64,000 nt of DNA. Source: Ga0077555 sp964500805 (GTDB lineage Bacteria > Pseudomonadota > Alphaproteobacteria > Rhizobiales > Hyphomicrobiaceae). A program made the translations under genes and the position numbers. The stretch spans positions 1 through 64,000 of the forward strand of contig CAZCQH010000026.1 in NCBI GenBank assembly GCA_964500805.1, written 5' to 3'. Positions 36,633 through 45,471 of the stretch are shown here, in pieces. Each line of letters opens with the position of its first letter. Position 1 is the stretch's first letter. A model generated the notes under the pieces. It was not told where the DNA came from, did not search any database, and saw only the letters and a list, made by a program, of their open reading frames with translations.

Positions 36633-37554
36633 TCAGCGCCGTGTTCGTGTGGTAAGTGCGACGCCCGCCAGGACGAGGATGGCGCCAACGATGACCCATG
36701 GCCCGAGCGTGTCCCCAAACAAGGCCGCTGACGCCACAATTCCGACGATAGGTTGCAAGAACTGAACGCCGGCAGCGATCGGGGCGGGTACGGTACGCAG
36801 AATATTGAGCCACAAAAACACGCCGACCACGGTTACGAACACGCCGAGATAGGCAGCCGAAGCGAGGCCCTCCCACGTGACGGCAACATCCACGCGCGAC
36901 ATCTCCCAAGCCGCACATGGCACCAGCGCGAAGAGCCCGAACACGGTACTCCAGGCTAAGACAGTCATCGTGTCGTACGTGCCAGCCAGCTCGGCGCTCC
37001 AGATGTGCGAGTAGGCGATCGTGATTGCGGACATCAGCAGCCAAGCCTCGCCGACAGCGCTCGACCTCAAGATCTCATTCAACCCCTGTCCATCGGCGAA
37101 TGCCACCAGCGCGATTCCGACAAAGGCCGCGAGCAATCCCAGCACCTGAATTGCAGAAACGGATTGCTTCAGGCGGACCGATGCGAAGATGACCAGAAAA
37201 ATCGGGATCGTTGCCGAGATGATTGTTCCGACAGAGGCTGTGGTCGAAACGACGCCGAGCGTTTGCGCAACCTGCCCAAATCCCACGCCCAGCACACCGA
37301 CACCAGCCATCGCTGCGAGCGCCCGCCATGGCAGGCGCAAGCGACCGCGCACCAGTATCAGCAGGAGCGGCACAGCGATGGCGAACCTGAGCGCCGTGAG
37401 CGTGAGCGGTGGCAGTGTTTGCAATCCGAGCTTCGTCACCGGGATGGACAGACCCCACATCACCGCAAGCACAAGCAAGCATGGTGACGGCGCTGCGCAG
37501 CGACGGAGCAGGCAGCGTTGCGTTCGAGGTCAGTTCAGACGTTGCATTGGACAT
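36633..37554 (-). pseudogene. EamA/DMT-family exporter, frameshifted near the N-terminus
   Basis: A ten-helix drug/metabolite transporter of about 305 residues when repaired. Reading starts at ATG 37554 (MSNATSELTSNATLP) and is sensible up to SLRSAVTML. The sequence then shifts, and the remaining nine to ten helices (WGLSIPVTKLGLQTLPPLTL, GVVSTTASVGTIISATIPIF and so on) lie in another frame. The cause is visible: a tandem 4-base duplication, CTTG CTTG in the coding strand (37472-37479). A TTG at 37478 could restart the distal frame but has no ribosome site. The length 922 bases minus 4 is divisible by three. The divergent neighbour carries an Lrp HTH, the usual regulator for such exporters. 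Confidence 0.75.
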
Positions 37555-37682
37555 GAGAGATGGGTCTTTCGCATTCGGCCGCCCATCATATGCGTAAACT
37601 CACGCCAAGAGATTGCGTTTACGGCTCACAGGAGCCATACTTTGCAATAATTGGTAGGCTAATTGAGACTTAGCCGCATCAA

Positions 37683-38726
37683 ATGACAAGGCTCGACAAG
37701 CTCGACGTCCAGATTCTGGACGCACTCCAGGACGACGGCCGCATCACCAATCTCGACTTGGCCGCGCGTGTCGGCTTGTCGTCAGCACCGTGTCTGCGCC
37801 GCGTGCGGGCTCTGGAAGAAGCAGGCGTGCAGTTCAAAGACGCGTTCCCCGGCATCCGGCTCGACGTGCGCCAGGGCAACCACGCGATGTTCATGCCGCA
37901 GCAGGTCGATGCCGTCTCGATGCTCGGCGCCACATGGAAGAAGGAGACCGACTTCGACTATACCAACAAGGCGACGGTCGAGGTGACCAAGGCCGGTGGC
38001 TACTGGTCGCTGACGATGCCCGACAAGCTGCCGGCGCAGCACACGCCCGGCGGTCCGCCGTCGGTGCAGGCGGCGCTGACCATCGCCTCGTCCGAGATCG
38101 CAGAGAGCACGCACAGCCGCGAGCTCGCATCGGCGATCAAGTCCCCGCACGAGGCGCTGTATGTCTCGGTCAAGGGCTCGATGCTGTCGGTCGTGAGCCC
38201 ACGCGATCCCGTGCTGAGCGAAGCGCTCAAGAAGGAAGCTGGCATGCAGTGGCAGCCGCAGGCGAGCGTGTGGCGGGTCACGGTCACGGAGGTCAACACG
38301 GCCAAGCTCAACGAGGTGTTGGGCAAGCTTGGGACCTACCTCGACGGACAGGCGCTGCAGGCGACACCGACCGAGCGCGGGCTCACCAGCAACGAGATCG
38401 CCGCGCTCGAGAAGACGCCGAAGCCCAACGGCTCGGCCCTCGACAAGAAGGGCCTGCGCCACGTCGAGAACGCCATGCAGCTCGTCGCGCGCACATTCAC
38501 ACCGGCCGAGCTTGCCGATCTGCGCGAGATGAAGGGCGGCGAGCACCAGCAGTCGTCGTCGCCACGCTTGGCTGCGCTCTCGAACGACGCCTACAATCGC
38601 CTCTCCGGTGCGGTCGCCACCACGCAGGCCGCCTACCAGGCCGTCAACGGCATGAATTTCGACGCCGCGGCAGCCAGGATCGCGCAGATGCAGGCGCCGG
38701 CGCCGACACAGGCGATGGGGCGGTAG
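37683..38726 (+). CDS. Lrp/AsnC HTH fused to an unrelated 300-residue tail
   Basis: 347 residues. Residues 1-49 are a classical Lrp/AsnC helix-turn-helix (LDVQILDALQDDGRITNLDL, then LSSAPCLRRVRALEEAGV). At residue 49 (base about 37830) the sequence departs. Instead of the effector-binding RAM domain there is a soluble tail with no similarity to Lrp. The tail contains LDVRQGN...LGATWKKETD and LKKEAGMQWQPQASVWRV stretches; these recall the short 'large polyvalent protein' modules of plasmids and integrative elements (DUF5710/HARP-like), which is inference only. It is divergent from the broken EamA exporter. The tail is probably the remnant of an acquired gene joined to the regulator by rearrangement. 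Confidence 0.55.
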   Translation: MTRLDKLDVQILDALQDDGRITNLDLAARVGLSSAPCLRRVRALEEAGVQFKDAFPGIRLDVRQGNHAMFMPQQVDAVSMLGATWKKETDFDYTNKATVEVTKAGGYWSLTMPDKLPAQHTPGGPPSVQAALTIASSEIAESTHSRELASAIKSPHEALYVSVKGSMLSVVSPRDPVLSEALKKEAGMQWQPQASVWRVTVTEVNTAKLNEVLGKLGTYLDGQALQATPTERGLTSNEIAALEKTPKPNGSALDKKGLRHVENAMQLVARTFTPAELADLREMKGGEHQQSSSPRLAALSNDAYNRLSGAVATTQAAYQAVNGMNFDAAAARIAQMQAPAPTQAMGR

Positions 38727-38739
38727 AGAAAGGGCGCAG

Positions 38740-39438
38740 TCAGAAAGAGAGGGCAGGGCGATTGCATCCTGCCCGCAATACTCGCCAGTGACGGGCGATG
38801 AGCATCAGTACTGCTGCGCAACGTCCGCTGTTCACGGCCTGCCGGAACGCGTGCCGCAAATCGTGCAGTACCGGCTCGATCTCGTTATCCGGTAACTTGC
38901 CGGTCAGCGTCATGTGAAACCGGAACTCCTCGAGCACATACGGGTAGCCGTAGCGATCGAGGTAGGCGACCTGCCGGAGGGTGAGCGGCGCGCGCAAACG
39001 TCGCTCGCGGTCGCTCGCCGCCAGCGGCGCACGGAACGCCTCGAGTGACGTGACGACTTGCGATGCCAGCGCCCGCACATGGCTGTCGTCGCCGACAATC
39101 ATCAGAGCGATGAAACTGCCGAGCTGCGCGACGCCAAGGTCGATGGCGGGAACGATCGCGGTGCCGGCTGCGAGGCGATCGACGGCGGCGAGAAGATCGT
39201 CCTCTTGCCTGGCTGCTGCCAGATGGAAGGGCGCCTTGAGCGTCGCGTGAAAGCCATAGCGGCGCGGCTCTTCCGTCCGCTCTGTCCAACCGGCGATGTC
39301 GTAGCCTTCGGGTACCGACAGTGGCACATCCAGTCCGAGGCTTGCATCGTACCCGATGACGCCGGACCCGAATCGCCATAGCGGACTGCGCGGATCCGGC
39401 GTGAAGTAGATAGCATATCGCGGCGGTTCCGGCTCCAT
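38740..39438 (-). CDS. DUF1045 2H-phosphoesterase-like protein of phosphonate operons
   Basis: 232 residues with two HxTL motifs (YGFHATLKAPF and RFHMTLTGKL), so the fold is that of 2H phosphoesterases. This family is found almost only beside C-P lyase genes and may act on cyclic phosphoribosyl intermediates. The start MEPEPPRYAIYFTPDP at 39438 is 40 bases after phnM, in the same direction. The open frame is intact, unlike phnM and phnH upstream. Confidence 0.8.
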   Translation of the reverse strand: MEPEPPRYAIYFTPDPRSPLWRFGSGVIGYDASLGLDVPLSVPEGYDIAGWTERTEEPRRYGFHATLKAPFHLAAARQEDDLLAAVDRLAAGTAIVPAIDLGVAQLGSFIALMIVGDDSHVRALASQVVTSLEAFRAPLAASDRERRLRAPLTLRQVAYLDRYGYPYVLEEFRFHMTLTGKLPDNEIEPVLHDLRHAFRQAVNSGRCAAVLMLIARHWRVLRAGCNRPALSF

Positions 39439-39478
39439 CAGGCGATCCTGGAATGATCGATGTACAGCGATGCGGATC

Positions 39479-40619
39479 TTACAGCGCGCGCTGCCCGACG
39501 GACCACAGTCCGCGCACGACTGGCGTGTCGCGCGCCAGACCGAACAGCACGATGTCCGACCGCAAACCCGGCCGCAGCCGTCCCCGGTCTTCCAGGTCGA
39601 GCATGTCGGCGATACGCCAGGTCACCATTCCGATCGCGTCGTGGAGCGCGATACCATGGTCGCGCTCGAGCTTGCAGACCGCCTGCAGGAGACTGGTTGG
39701 CACGTAGTCGGACGACAAGCCGTCCAGAACACCCTGTTCCGCAAGCAGCGCGACAGACACGCCGCCCGAATGCGAACCGCCGCGTACCACGTTCGGCGCA
39801 CCCGCGACTGTTGCAAGCCCTCGCGCCTTGGCCTCAGTCGCCGCCTCGACGGTGGTCGGGAACTCGCTGATCACCGCGCCGAGCGCCCTCGGCGACGTGC
39901 TCCACGGTCGTGCCATCGTGCGTGGCAAGCAGCACGCCGCGCGACTTCAGCATGTCGATCACGATCGGCGCGTTTTGTGCTGCGGTTGCCGCACCCGAGG
40001 CGATCCGCTTGGCGATGTGCATCTCGCACTCGTCCGCGGACATGCCGCTCGTTCCCATCGTATAGGTCTTGAAGCTGGCGATGTCGCGCCATTGGCGCTG
40101 GCCGGGCGTGTGGTCCATGAGCGAAGCCAGCGAGAGCAAGGGATGGTCGAGATGCGGCGCCAAGGTCGCAATGAGATCAGCGCCGGACAGCTCGCACTGG
40201 AAGTGCATGCGATGGTCGATTCGGAATGCGTCTTCGGCGACGCCGGTCTCGACTGCAGCAAGCAGAGCATTGAAGATCTCGGCGCGTGAAGACTTTGTTC
40301 CGCGCTCGTAGCCGACGCAGAGCGCGTCGAACACCGTCGTCACGCCGGCCGCTGCCATCTGCGCGTCGTGAGAGATTGCCGCCGACAGGGCATTAGGCCA
40401 CACCACACCCGGCCGCGGGATGTAGTGCTTCTCGAGGTTGTCGGTATGCATCTCGATCAGACCGGGCGCGACCCAATCGCCGCCCACGTCGATAGCACCA
40501 GTCACGCTGGTCCTACCCTGATCGATCGACCGGATGCCGTCCGCATCGAAGCAAATCGTACCCGACACGACCTCGTGCTCAAGAACCAATTGGGCGTTGG
40601 TGAGAATGGTTTCGTTCAT
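39479..40619 (-). pseudogene. phnM: RPnTP diphosphatase PhnM, one-base frameshift
   Basis: An amidohydrolase-fold enzyme that removes pyrophosphate from ribose 1-methylphosphonate 5-triphosphate. The 5' part (ATG 40619; GDWVAPGLIEMHTDNLEKHY) reads to THDGTTVEHVAE. It resumes in another frame as LGAVISEFPTTVEAATEAKA and ends at VGQRAL. The shift lies at a CCC run (39886-39888; GGG in the gene). The 1141-base length equals 380 codons plus one base, and E. coli PhnM is 378 residues. So there is one extra base. It is either a mutation or a base-call error. Confidence 0.8.
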
Positions 40620-40632
40620 GGTGCGAATCCGC

Positions 40633-41331
40633 TCATGTCGCGGATTTGAAGCGGCCGATGTCGATGGTGCGGGTGGCGATGCGCTCCCGCACCGCCTCAT
40701 CGTGAAAGATGTCGACGATGGTGGCTCCGTTTCGGCGCGCCTCCGCGACGAGATCGACGACGATGTCGCGGTTGGCGGCGTCGAGTGATGCGGTGGGCTC
40801 GTCGAGCAGCAAGATCGGCGAGGGATCGACGAAACTACGTGCGATGTTGACGCGCTGCTGCTCGCCGCCGGAGAAGGTCTGCGGTGCCAGCCGCCAGAGC
40901 CGTGCCGGCATGTTGACGCGCTCCAGCATGGCGGCTGCGCGCTTCTCGGCCACCGTCCGGTCGATGCCGCGCGCGCGCATCGGCTCGGCAACGAGGTCAA
41001 GCGTCGAGACGCGCGGGATGACGCGGAGAAACTGCGAGACCCAGCCCAGCGTGCGGCGGCGAATGTCGAGCACCAGACGGGCCGGTGCCGATGCGATGTC
41101 GACGAAATCGCCGTTGTGGCAAACGAGAACGCGACCTGCCGACGGCTTGTAGTTGGCGAAGAGGATACGCAGAAGCGTCGACTTGCCCGCACCCGACGGC
41201 CCCGTGAGAACGATCGCCTCGCCCTTTTCAACAGCAAGGGTCGCACCCGAGAGAACGGACAGGTTGGCGCCACCCTGGTTGTGCAGGACGAACGTCTTGC
41301 TGACATCCTCGACGCGAAGCATGGTCGGCAT
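40633..41331 (-). CDS. phnL: C-P lyase ABC-like protein PhnL
   Basis: 232 residues. Walker A GPSGAGKSTLLR, signature FSGGEQQRVNIARSF, Walker B ILLLDEPTASLD and switch DIFHDEAVRE. PhnL is the second ATPase-like subunit that accompanies the C-P lyase core. ATG 41331 (MPTMLRVEDVSKTF) is chosen over 41349. It lies between phnK (gap about 70 bases) and phnM (13 bases). Confidence 0.9.
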   Translation of the reverse strand: MPTMLRVEDVSKTFVLHNQGGANLSVLSGATLAVEKGEAIVLTGPSGAGKSTLLRILFANYKPSAGRVLVCHNGDFVDIASAPARLVLDIRRRTLGWVSQFLRVIPRVSTLDLVAEPMRARGIDRTVAEKRAAAMLERVNMPARLWRLAPQTFSGGEQQRVNIARSFVDPSPILLLDEPTASLDAANRDIVVDLVAEARRNGATIVDIFHDEAVRERIATRTIDIGRFKSAT

Positions 41332-41402
41332 GCATGGTCCTCTATGCATCGTCGGATGCAGCAGTCATGTGACACGCGTGTGAAAGCAGGCCAGGTTGAC
41401 GC

Positions 41403-42218
41403 TCAGGCCGACAAAACGGCTGAAGTGAGCAGTTGCGTGTAGGAGTGCTGAGGATCGTCGAGGACCTGATCGGTAAGGCCAGTCTCCACGACGGCACCGT
41501 CCTTCATGACGATCAGCCGGTCGGTCAGCAGACGGGCCACGGCGAGGTCGTGCGTGACGATGACTGCTGCGAGGCCGAGATCGCGCACCAGCGAGCGCAG
41601 CAGGTCGAGAAGGCGCGCCTGCACGGAAACGTCGAGGCCACCCGTCGGCTCATCCATGAAAACGAGCCGCGGCTGCGAGACCAAGACGCGCGCGATCTGC
41701 AATCGCTGCTGCATGCCGCCGGAGAAGCGGATGGGCAGATCGTCCATGCGGCCAGGCTCGATCTCGACGCGTGCGAGCCAGTGCGCAGCCTCTTCGCGCA
41801 TCGTGTCGTAGCGGCGTTCGCCGACCGCAATCAGCCGCTCGGCAATGTTGCCGCCAGCCGACACGTTCATCCGCAGCCCGTCGCGCGGGTTCTGATGCAC
41901 AATGCCCCAGGCGCTGCGCATGAGTGCGCGGCGGTCTTGCTCGACCAGAGCGTAGATGTCGGTAGCGCTGCCATGATGCGCGAACTCGATACGGCCGGAG
42001 GACGGCCGGTCGATGCCGGCGAGGCAACGCAGCAAAGTCGACTTGCCCGAGCCGGATTCCCCGACGATCCCGATCACCTCGCCCGGCCAGATCTCGAATG
42101 TGATACCGGCACAGCCGATCCGGTGACCGTAGAGGCGCGTCACGTCGCGCACATCGAGCAGCGGCAGAGCCGGCGCGGCGTCGGACGCCCCGATCGTTCG
42201 GGTGAATGTCGCAGTCAT
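41403..42218 (-). CDS. phnK: C-P lyase ATPase PhnK
   Basis: 271 residues. Walker A GESGSGKSTLLRCL, the PhnK-type stretch WGIVHQNPRDGLRMNVSAGG, signature FSGGMQQRLQIARVL, Walker B LVFMDEPTGGLDVS and switch VTHDL. PhnK docks on the PhnGHIJ core. ATG 42218 overlaps the phnJ stop (ATGA). Confidence 0.92.
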   Translation of the reverse strand: MTATFTRTIGASDAAPALPLLDVRDVTRLYGHRIGCAGITFEIWPGEVIGIVGESGSGKSTLLRCLAGIDRPSSGRIEFAHHGSATDIYALVEQDRRALMRSAWGIVHQNPRDGLRMNVSAGGNIAERLIAVGERRYDTMREEAAHWLARVEIEPGRMDDLPIRFSGGMQQRLQIARVLVSQPRLVFMDEPTGGLDVSVQARLLDLLRSLVRDLGLAAVIVTHDLAVARLLTDRLIVMKDGAVVETGLTDQVLDDPQHSYTQLLTSAVLSA

Positions 42219-43138
42219 GGCTGCTCATCGACGCTGGCGAGTTTGCGACTGGTCGCGCTGTCGAGCCCTGGGCCCGTATGGCCGGCCTTGCGGCGTTCCT
42301 CGCAATAGTGGCTGTCGGAGCAGACGAACATCTTGGCCCCCCGGTCATCGACGATGACCTCGTCGAGATAGCTGTCGGTCGCGCCGCACAGTGCGCAGGG
42401 CTCGTCCCACGTCTGCACCGTGAAGGGCCGGTCCTCGAAGTCGAGGCTTTTCACCTCGGTCCAGGGCGGGATCGCGTAGATCCGCTTCTCACGACCGGCG
42501 CCGAACAGCTGCAGCGCCGCCGACATCGCCATCTTCGGGTTGTCGAATTTCGGGCTGGGGCTGGGGCTCATCACGTGGCGGCCGTTGACTAGAACAGGAT
42601 ATGAGTAGGTCGTCGACACATGCCCGAAGCGGGCAATGTCCTCGTAAAGCCGCACATGCATGAGGCCGTACTCGGCCCAGGCGTGCATTTTTCGGGTTTC
42701 GGCTTCGGTCGGCTCGAGCTTGCGCAGCGGCTCGGGCTGCGGCACTTGATAGACGAGGATCTGCCCCTCGGTGAGCGGCTGCTCGGGGATTCGATGGCGG
42801 GTCTGGATAATCGTCGCCTCGCCGGTCACTTCCGTGGTGGCCACGTCGGCGACGCGGGCGAAGAAGCGTCGGATCGACACGGCGTTGGTGGTGTCGTCGG
42901 CGCCCTGGTCGATCACCTTCAGCGTGTCGTCGGGGCCGATGATCGATGCGGTGACCTGGATGCCACCGGTGCCCCAGCCACGCGCGAGCGGCATCTCACG
43001 GCTGCCGAACGGCACTTGGTAACCCGGAATAGCCACTGCCTTCAGCAGTGCGCGACGGATCATGCGCTTGGTCTGCTCGTCGAGATAGGCGTAGTTGAAG
43101 GCTGGCGGACCGGGGTCAGCAAATGTCGGCTCGCTCAT
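42215..43138 (-). CDS. phnJ: Carbon-phosphorus lyase radical-SAM subunit PhnJ
   Basis: A 307-residue enzyme that cleaves the C-P bond of ribose 1-methylphosphonate 5-phosphate. The cysteines of the unusual Fe-S site are present with exactly the E. coli spacing: C248, C251, C273 and C279 (CALCG ... CSDSHYC). Start ATG 43138 (MSEPTFADPGPPAF) overlaps the phnI stop by ATGA; the open frame upstream belongs to another gene. The catalytic part looks functional, but partner genes are damaged. Confidence 0.93.
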   Translation of the reverse strand: MSEPTFADPGPPAFNYAYLDEQTKRMIRRALLKAVAIPGYQVPFGSREMPLARGWGTGGIQVTASIIGPDDTLKVIDQGADDTTNAVSIRRFFARVADVATTEVTGEATIIQTRHRIPEQPLTEGQILVYQVPQPEPLRKLEPTEAETRKMHAWAEYGLMHVRLYEDIARFGHVSTTYSYPVLVNGRHVMSPSPSPKFDNPKMAMSAALQLFGAGREKRIYAIPPWTEVKSLDFEDRPFTVQTWDEPCALCGATDSYLDEVIVDDRGAKMFVCSDSHYCEERRKAGHTGPGLDSATSRKLASVDEQP

Positions 43139-44256
43139 TCGATTGGTCTCCCTGTTGGCGCCACCGCCGTCTCGCGTGCTTGCTCGAGCTCGCGCCTGAG
43201 CTTGCGCACCAGCTCCGGCTCGCCCTGGAAGTCGACGTAGTGCGGCAACTTCAGATGCTCGACGAAGCCCGCTGCCTCCACGCTGTCGGAGTGGTAGAGA
43301 ACGAACTCCTCCTGCTGCGCGGGATAGCGCGGCGTCTCGCCGAGCTCGGGTGATTTGAGCGCCCGGTCGACGATGGCCATCGACATCGCCTTGCGCTCGG
43401 CGTGCCCGAACGCCAGACCGTAGCCGCGCGTGAACTGCGGCGGCTCGGACGCGCTGCCAGTAAACTGGTTGATCATCTGGCATTCAGTGACGATGACGTC
43501 GCCGATGTCGATGGCAAAGCCGAGTTCCTCCGGCAGCAACTCGACGGCGACCTCGCCCAGCCTGATCTCTCCGGCGAACGGGTGATTGCCGCCGAAGCCG
43601 CTCTGAACCGAGTAGGCCAGCCCGAGCAGGAAGCCCTCGTCGCCGCGCGCGAGTGATTGCAGGCGTACATCGCGGGCCGCTGGAAACTCGACGGGGTCGC
43701 GCGTCAGATCGGACGGTCGTCGGTCGCCGGCCTCTGGACGTTCCGTTTCGAGCAGGCCTTCGTTGCCCAGAATGTCGGGAACGCGAGGCATGACCGCTTC
43801 GAGAGGCTCTGGCGCCGCACGCGCACTCCCGTCCTTGCTCGCGCCGTCGGCGTTCGCCAAATCAAAATCGAGTAGTCGATGCGTGTAGTCGTACGTCGGC
43901 CCGAGAACCTGTCCGCCCGGCAGATCTTTGTAGGTTGCAGAGATACGCCGCCGGATCGCCATGGCGCTCGTGTCGATCGGCCGCGACGAGCCGAATCGCG
44001 CGAGCGTCGTGCGCCAAGCCCGGATCAGGAATGCGGCCTCGACGGCGTCTCCTTGCGACTGCTTCAACGCCAGGGCCGAGAGTTCCGGGTCATAGAGCGA
44101 GCCTTCATTCATCACACGCGCAACGGCGAGCGCCATCTGCTCACGGACCTGCGCGACGGAGATCTCCGGAACAGCGGGGTCACCGCGCCGAGCCTCAGCA
44201 AGGAGAACATGCGTCGCCAGGATCGCCGCTTCACCACCTTTGACGGCAACGTACAT
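43135..44256 (-). CDS. phnI: C-P lyase nucleosidase subunit PhnI
   Basis: 373 residues, normal size. PhnI displaces adenine from ATP by methylphosphonate with PhnG, PhnH and PhnL. The conserved start MYVAVKGGEAAI gives ATG 44256. Other stretches are YTHRLLDFDLANADG and FGGNHPFAGEIRLGEV. It is translationally coupled to phnH (TGATG) and phnJ (ATGA). PhnG, its obligate partner, is not present in the window. Confidence 0.92.
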   Translation of the reverse strand: MYVAVKGGEAAILATHVLLAEARRGDPAVPEISVAQVREQMALAVARVMNEGSLYDPELSALALKQSQGDAVEAAFLIRAWRTTLARFGSSRPIDTSAMAIRRRISATYKDLPGGQVLGPTYDYTHRLLDFDLANADGASKDGSARAAPEPLEAVMPRVPDILGNEGLLETERPEAGDRRPSDLTRDPVEFPAARDVRLQSLARGDEGFLLGLAYSVQSGFGGNHPFAGEIRLGEVAVELLPEELGFAIDIGDVIVTECQMINQFTGSASEPPQFTRGYGLAFGHAERKAMSMAIVDRALKSPELGETPRYPAQQEEFVLYHSDSVEAAGFVEHLKLPHYVDFQGEPELVRKLRRELEQARETAVAPTGRPIE

Positions 44257-44853
44257 CAGCGTCCCTCCGCAAGGCGCGCACTGCTGCTGGCGACGACACG
44301 CGTGGAGCGCGGCAGACACAGGATCTCTCGGTTCGATGCCAGGATGACATCGACGCCGAGGGGATAGCGTACGGCGTTGGCAGCAAGTTCGTTCCAGAAC
44401 GACGGGCCGACACCCGAGGGGGCGACGCGCCTGACGCCGAGGATGCCAGGACCTTCGAGGTCGACCGCGTCACCTCCGTCGAGCGACGCGCACTGCACGA
44501 TCACTGTCGCCGATCGATCGGGATAGCAGTCGTCGCCTGGATTGAAAGCCGTCAGCGGTGGCATTTCCCTGCCATCAACGGCCGCCAGCACCGCCGCAGA
44601 AGCGCCGCCGGCGAGCGGCGTACCGCAATGAAAGCGCAGAAACGGCAAGGTCCCCGCGAGCTTGGAGCAAGCCAGACCGGGGTGTCATGATCGCCGAGTG
44701 TCAGAAACACAATGGCCGTCGCGCTGTGCATCCCGGCCGGCGGACCGATCGTGGCGTCGACAGCGTGCACCGTGCCGGGCTCAGCCATCGCCGCCAGGAT
44801 CGCGCGAAAGCACCGCTGCGAGTCGAGGACCGGGTCACCGAATCCGCTGTATT
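44256..44853 (-). pseudogene. phnH: C-P lyase subunit PhnH, no start codon and frameshifted
   Basis: Sequence similarity begins at GFGDPVLDSQRCFRAILAAM (about 44850) directly against truncated phnC, with no start codon or ribosome site of its own. It continues to LGDHDTPVWLAP, then shifts frame between about 44658 and 44672. It resumes as KLAGTLPFLRFHCGTPL and runs to the end, RSTRVVASSS. Total length, about 198 codons, matches PhnH (194 in E. coli) minus a few N-terminal residues. One base appears to be missing. The final TGA overlaps the phnI ATG. Confidence 0.75.
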
Positions 44854-45387
44854 GCGTGGATCGAGCGAGGCGATCGGCTCGTCGGCGAGCACGACCTCGG
44901 GCTCCTGAATCAGCGCGCGACAGATCGCGACGCGCTGCTGCTGGCCGCCGGAGAGCGTGTCGGCGCGCTGCGCGGCAAACTCCGCCATGTCGAACCGGTC
45001 TAGGAGCGCCAACGCGATGAGACGGTCCTGTTCCGGCCAGACCCGCGCCAGTGAACGCCATGTCGATACGTGGCCGACACGGCCGATGAGCACGTTGGTC
45101 AAGACGTCCACACGCCCGACCAGATTGAACTGCTGAAAAATCATCGCCGAACGACGGCGCCAGTCGAGGAGGGCGCGACCCTTGAGCGCCGAGACATCGG
45201 CATCATCAAAGCGGATGCTGCCAGCCGTCGGCTCGACGAGGCGGTTGATCATGCGCAGCAGCGTCGACTTTCCGGCACCCGAGCGGCCGATGACTCCGAC
45301 TATCCCGCCACGCGGAATGGAGAGCGTTACGTCACGTACCGCGAGGGTTGCGCCGAAGCTGCGGTTCAGTTTCTGCAAGTCGAGCAT
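44848..45387 (-). pseudogene. phnC: Phosphonate importer ATPase PhnC, C-terminus deleted
   Basis: About 180 of the usual 260 residues. ATG 45387 (MLDLQKLNRSFGATLAV) follows GGGAGACGG. Walker A GRSGAGKSTLLRMI, PhnC-typical FQQFNLVGRVDVLTNVLIG, signature LSGGQQQRVAICRAL and Walker B LADEPIASLDP are present. The sequence stops matching at DPRNT and passes straight into phnH in another frame. The switch His and the last 75-80 residues are missing, so it should not work as a transporter ATPase. The open frame continues as unrelated residues to 44701. Confidence 0.8.
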
Positions 45388-45471
45388 GCCCGTCTCCCGC
45401 TGTGACCGCTGGCTCGATAGACCAGCTGTATGACAAGTGATTGACACAATCCCAGATCCGGGCGACGCACT

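Noticed and set aside
39834..41375. A 513-residue minus-strand open frame spanning phnL and phnM
   Set aside because: Its first 250 residues are an out-of-frame reading of phnL; only the last part is real PhnM. Treated as phnL plus frameshifted phnM.
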